DNA of 64,000 nt from Oxytricha trifallax (Eukaryota; Ciliophora; Spirotrichea; Sporadotrichida; Oxytrichidae), in the NCBI GenBank assembly GCA_000711775.1, contig ARYC01001449.1:29921-93920 (forward strand), in the 5' to 3' direction. The notes beneath the pieces were generated by a model. That model saw only the letters and a program-made list of their open reading frames with translations. It was not told the DNA's origin and searched no databases. The position numbers and the translations under genes are program-made. Positions 60,801 through 64,000 of this stretch are shown here, one piece after another. How positions within the stretch are numbered: the first letter of the stretch is position 1; every line of letters begins with the position of its first letter.

Positions 60801-61185
60801 ATCTATTAATATTTTAAAATTCGTTGTAATCTTCTTGCTTTAATGTTTTGATTGGTATTTGCCTTTAACTTTATTCATAAATTTTGATAAAAATTTATGA
60901 ATATTATTTTCTGTAATTTATTTAATGTTAAAATATTTTATTCTATCACATTACTTGGCAACAAATTTTAAATAGCTTAAGGCTAAACTTTACTTTCTTC
61001 ATGAGCGTTAGATCCTTGGGTGCTTAATAACTGAATATCACAATGTAGTACCTCTCCAATCTAATTTTAAATCAAAGAAGGATTTTAAGGGGGCTCATAG
61101 AATTTATCAGCAACTCCTGAATTTTGTTTCATGTTAAATGTGACAAAAACCTGAGCATCATCTTGATTCAATATTATGAATAAAG
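57718..61185 (-). CDS. Gene C: third MORN-repeat paralog, 5' RING part not found (visible extent)
   Basis: Six blocks on the minus strand correspond to MDS4-MDS9 of gene A and end at TGA 57718-57720. Pointers that keep frame: GAGGAATA (8 bp), TTA, ATGG and probably TTT. The MORN units are regular. The middle block starts with the shared SQD-like motif but is otherwise diverged. No RING blocks or ATG were found between 61186 and 64000; they may lie beyond the window or in the unread IES. Its IESs are short (0.2-1.1 kb) and free of TBEs, unlike gene B. Confidence 0.75.
58001..58125 (-). CDS. Gene C MDS8 (MORN repeat)
   Basis: Reads IDDKKDGYGVFKSADGKKYK, then GQWKNDVNHGYGKQTDEFGG. The left pointer is GAGGAATA; the right is TTA (58123-58125, 58645-58647). 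Matches gene A MDS8 and gene B MDS9. Confidence 0.85.
58645..58701 (-). CDS. Gene C MDS7 (short MORN segment, 57 bp)
   Basis: Reads HGQGRFVGKDGNKYKGNY. The right pointer ATGG (plus-strand CCAT at 58698-58701, repeated at 58960-58963) gives KKHGQGRFVGKDG in frame. Confidence 0.8.
58960..59153 (-). CDS. Gene C MDS6 (three MORN repeats)
   Basis: Reads FYSNGNITQGSWKNDRIEGS, then YTFINGTEYIGFLVNDKFHG, then FKDSNGDQFNGSYEIGKKHG. It is one MORN unit longer than gene A MDS6. The right edge is probably TTT (59151-59153, 60285-60287). Confidence 0.85.
60285..60495 (-). CDS. Gene C MDS5 (linker plus MORN repeats)
   Basis: Reads YPQIKITNFQSRSIKREVRP, then IYLGEWNIQTNLRDGLGMQI, then YPDGSLYGGKWKHGERNGKG. 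LGEWNIQTN is identical in gene A. The right edge is approximate. Confidence 0.82.
60993..61185 (-). CDS. Gene C MDS4 (diverged middle segment)
   Basis: Reads QDDAQVFVTFNMKQNSGVAD, then NQIGEVLHCDIQLLSTQ. It lies where MDS4 is expected and starts with the same L-(S/N)-Q-(D/N) motif. Beyond this, similarity to genes A and B is weak. Both edges are approximate. Confidence 0.55.
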
Positions 61186-64000
61186 ATTTTAATTTAGGTT
61201 ATTATACAACATTTATCTGTAAGTTAGATTGCTTTTAAATGCATTTAAAATATATTTTTAATTATTAGAATATACATAAATTATTGTAATATTTCAAGAA
61301 ATCTGAGATGGTGAGCGTGATTTTCAATTACACATTATTAGGAGATAAAAAAATCTTATAATAAGTTTAATATAAATATACATATTAAAAGTAAAATGAT
61401 TTAATTTATTATGAAATAACAGTCAAAAAAACTAAATAAAATAATTTAATGAGTTAGAATAAATATAAAATTGATTAAGTAATAATCGCAGGCGTATATA
61501 ATTATTCAAATCTATTTATATAAATATTATAAATTAATAATATCCTTATTTTAATTCATTTTTGATCGATAACTTAAATTATTAATTTAAAAATACATAT
61601 GTGTTGCATTAAATTGCCCAAAATATACAATATTTTAATTTAAAATGTTAATAAGTTTGTTTATAAAACTAATTATTAAAAAAAATTAAAAATCAATTAA
61701 TAAATATAAAATAATTTTGTTTATGAAAGTGACATGCTATTATTAAATAGAGAAAAAGGAAAAATGACTTGATTAAATGTTATTTTCTATCTTAAATGAA
61801 GCATTCGTAATGATAAAAAAAGTTGAAATAATAATTAATATGTAATATAAATAAAGAAAAATTAAACAGATCACTTAGAAAAAGAATTTTTAAAATCGAA
61901 ATTATTTTACTACATTCTCAATTTTATTTTGCATCTTAATCAAGACAAAAACTTCCCAAAAAAATAAAAGATTTTAGTGTGCGTTAATATTACTCGGATT
62001 TTGTAAAAATTTAAGGATTAGTTTAAAATTTATTCTTAGGCTTGATTAAGCAAATTCTTTTACTCAATATCTATTTAACAAAAGTAAATTAACTAAAAAT
62101 AATTTTTTGAAAAATTTCCCTGTCACACAAAATATTAATAAAATTATTAATTGTCTTTTAAAATATTAATTATAACATAGCTTTGAATTAATTTCATATA
62201 AAAACACTTTATTATATTTCAGTATTTATTGGTAACAAACGTAATTTACATTTATATAATAATTATAATAAATTTATCCAAAAAATTCGACAATTTTTAA
62301 ACAAAAATAATTATTAATAATATTTTATTTACATTCTGGCCTTGATGGAGTTAATTTTAATTATTGCTAGAAATTATATATATTTAAATATTTTATTAGT
62401 TAAAAATATTAAAAGATTGTACATTTATTAATTTTAAATGAAATTCATTATATTAAAAAGATTTATATCACTCTTTCAAAAAAATAAATTGACAAAATGA
62501 TAATATTATAGAATAAATTCTCAAATATTGTTTTTACATTAAACAAATTGTATTGATTTGGATCAAAATAAGTGAAGTTTTATTATAATTACCATGTTTC
62601 GGATGCCCCCCACATACCTGGAATCTTTTTTAATTCCAGTTTTAAATTTGAATTCCAGTTTAAAACTGGAATTCCAGTTTTAAATCTGGAACTTTTTTTT
62701 AAAACTGGAATTCCAGATCTGAGAAAAATGTTCCAGATTTAAATCTGGAACTTCAGATTTAAAACTAGCATATATCATACAGAACTATGAAATTTGTATT
62801 TAAATTTTTTTAATAAAAATCATTAATAAATTTTTACATTTTTTTATTTTTTATATTTTTAATTAGATTATTCTAAATTATAATATTTTTTGAAAAAAAA
62901 TTTTCAAACTGAGTAGGTATTTTTTATTTTAATAATTACTTTCAATTTGTATATATTATTATTTAAAAAATTAATTATAAATATAAAATTATGATTTATA
63001 AGATAATAAGTCTTTTTAATAAATGAAAATTAATAGAAAATATAATGCAAATATTAATATAAAAAATATATCATTTTTAATAAATACATTTTAAGAAAAA
63101 AGTTACTTTTGACATTCAAATGCATTTAGTGATGGTTAAAAAGTCTATAGACTTTTACTGCAAGTTTGAGTATTTTATTAATATATATTTAGCATTTTAA
63201 TTGAAATTCTATATGTAAACAAATTTCAAATTTTAGTTAAACTATCTTTATATATAGTTCAAACATAGATAGAAGATACTTATATCTTGATATAAATAAT
63301 AATTTTTATAAGGAATTCTTCGTACTATAAGAAAAATATTCTAAATTAAAATTAGTAGATGATAAATTAATATATTTAATGATTAGTGTGCTTAACATTG
63401 CACTTTGGTAAACTTATAATTCTGAATAGAATTGTCAAAATTTAACATAGACCCTCTAATCATAAATGATGAATTTTATGTGTAACCTAATTTTGGAAAT
63501 TTGATTACACTTGTAAATTAAATTAAAATATTAACTATATATTAAATTAGCTAAAAATCAACATGGAGTCAAACAAAAATTATAAAAATTAATGAAAGTA
63601 TAGATTATCAAACATACTAGAACTAGCTTTAAATTAGAAAATATATTATAAAAAATATACTTATAAAAATTTAAAGAAGAGTAAGATCTTTATTATAATG
63701 ATAAATTAAAGAGTTATATTACTTAATATTAGATATAGTCAAATAGTTTAAACTATATAATTAATCATATATTATAATAATTTTATCTGAACTTGAACGC
63801 ACTGATCCAAGACTAATGCAAGTATATGTACCCATATGATAATGTAACAAAAATAACATTTATATAACATAATTTTGCTTAATAAAGGGTAACAAACAAT
63901 TTCAATCATTATTCATAAGTCTATGAAATTAAACTATTGCATTGCCATTATTATTGAAATATTCTCTAAAATGCAGATTTAAAAATATGAAATTCTTCAT
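61186..64000. other. AT-rich tail, no gene recognised
   Basis: Searched for RING (CGHV) and start blocks of gene C on the minus strand without success. Only repeats (62605-62770) stand out. It probably contains IES DNA of gene C. Confidence 0.5.
62605..62770. repeat. Cluster of TTCCAG/CTGGAA palindromic units
   Basis: The words AATTCCAGTTTTAAA, CTGGAATTCCAG and TTCCAGATTTAAATCTGGAA repeat in both orientations over 165 bp, able to form several alternative hairpins. Unlike the surrounding AT-only DNA. No link to a gene is visible. Confidence 0.6.

Noticed and set aside
4899-61185. Inserts between blocks as spliceosomal introns
   Set aside because: Edges lack a consistent GT-AG, direct repeats mark each junction, inserts reach 16 kb and contain transposons; ciliate introns are short.
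4899-61185. Scrambled (permuted or inverted) gene order
   Set aside because: All assigned blocks of A, B and C are in linear order on one strand.
1-64000. tRNA, rRNA, CRISPR or bacterial gene signatures
   Set aside because: No cloverleaf, rRNA core or spaced repeat array was seen; all recognisable proteins are ciliate-coded eukaryotic or transposon types.

Overview
The window reads as germline (micronuclear) DNA of a spirotrich ciliate of the Oxytricha/Stylonychia type. Three things in the sequence support this. (1) Recognisable proteins read through TAA and TAG as glutamine and end only at TGA; for example, the Tc1/mariner-like motif PYSPQFNG has TAG for Q. (2) Genes are cut into short coding blocks (MDSs) separated by AT-rich inserts (IESs). 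Short direct repeats (pointers) sit at the block edges, and removing one copy plus the insert restores the frame. (3) There are several telomere-bearing elements (TBEs) with C4A4-repeat ends and 3-bp ANT target duplications. The species cannot be fixed from sequence alone.

Layout. A plus-strand, unidentified gene in pieces (gene D) lies at about 140-4340. Three paralogous minus-strand genes follow: gene A (4899-14824), gene B (21111-55669) and gene C (57718-61185, 5' part not found). They encode an N-terminal RING finger, a helical middle and a C-terminal run of MORN repeats. Genes A and B share the RING blocks, including the same two pointers (TCATT and TATT) at the same places; gene C is recognised from the middle onward. 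All blocks are in linear order on one strand, so the genes are interrupted but not scrambled.

Gene B has only about 1.1-1.2 kb of coding DNA spread over 34.6 kb, because its IESs are filled with mobile DNA. They hold four near-full TBEs (22690-26754, 31102-36658, 40017-44077, 47872-51887) and one old, rearranged TBE (38030-46460). They also hold two terminal-inverted-repeat elements carrying decayed superfamily-3 helicase genes (21535-27440 and 38147-45104), a retrotransposon-like insertion with a 12-bp target duplication (35006-36575), and a 1.1-kb foldback element. The order of nesting is readable: TBE-1 sits inside helicase element 1, and TBE-3 sits inside helicase element 2, which sits inside TBE-5.

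The gap between genes A and B (14.8-21.1 kb) holds a 0.7-kb palindrome, a second foldback element, a retroelement-like tail with two short ORFs, and a Merlin/IS1595-like DNA transposon. A small non-autonomous TIR family has one copy in an IES of gene A and one just upstream of gene B. The remaining DNA is about 80% AT with no recognisable genes. No tRNA, rRNA or CRISPR was seen.

How it fits together: during macronuclear development the IESs with their transposons would be removed and the MDSs joined at pointers, giving small RING-MORN genes. TBE transposases are known from Oxytricha work to take part in this elimination, so the parasites inside gene B may also supply part of the excision machinery. 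Most block edges were inferred by eye from frame plus repeat matching, so edges described as approximate may be off by several bases.
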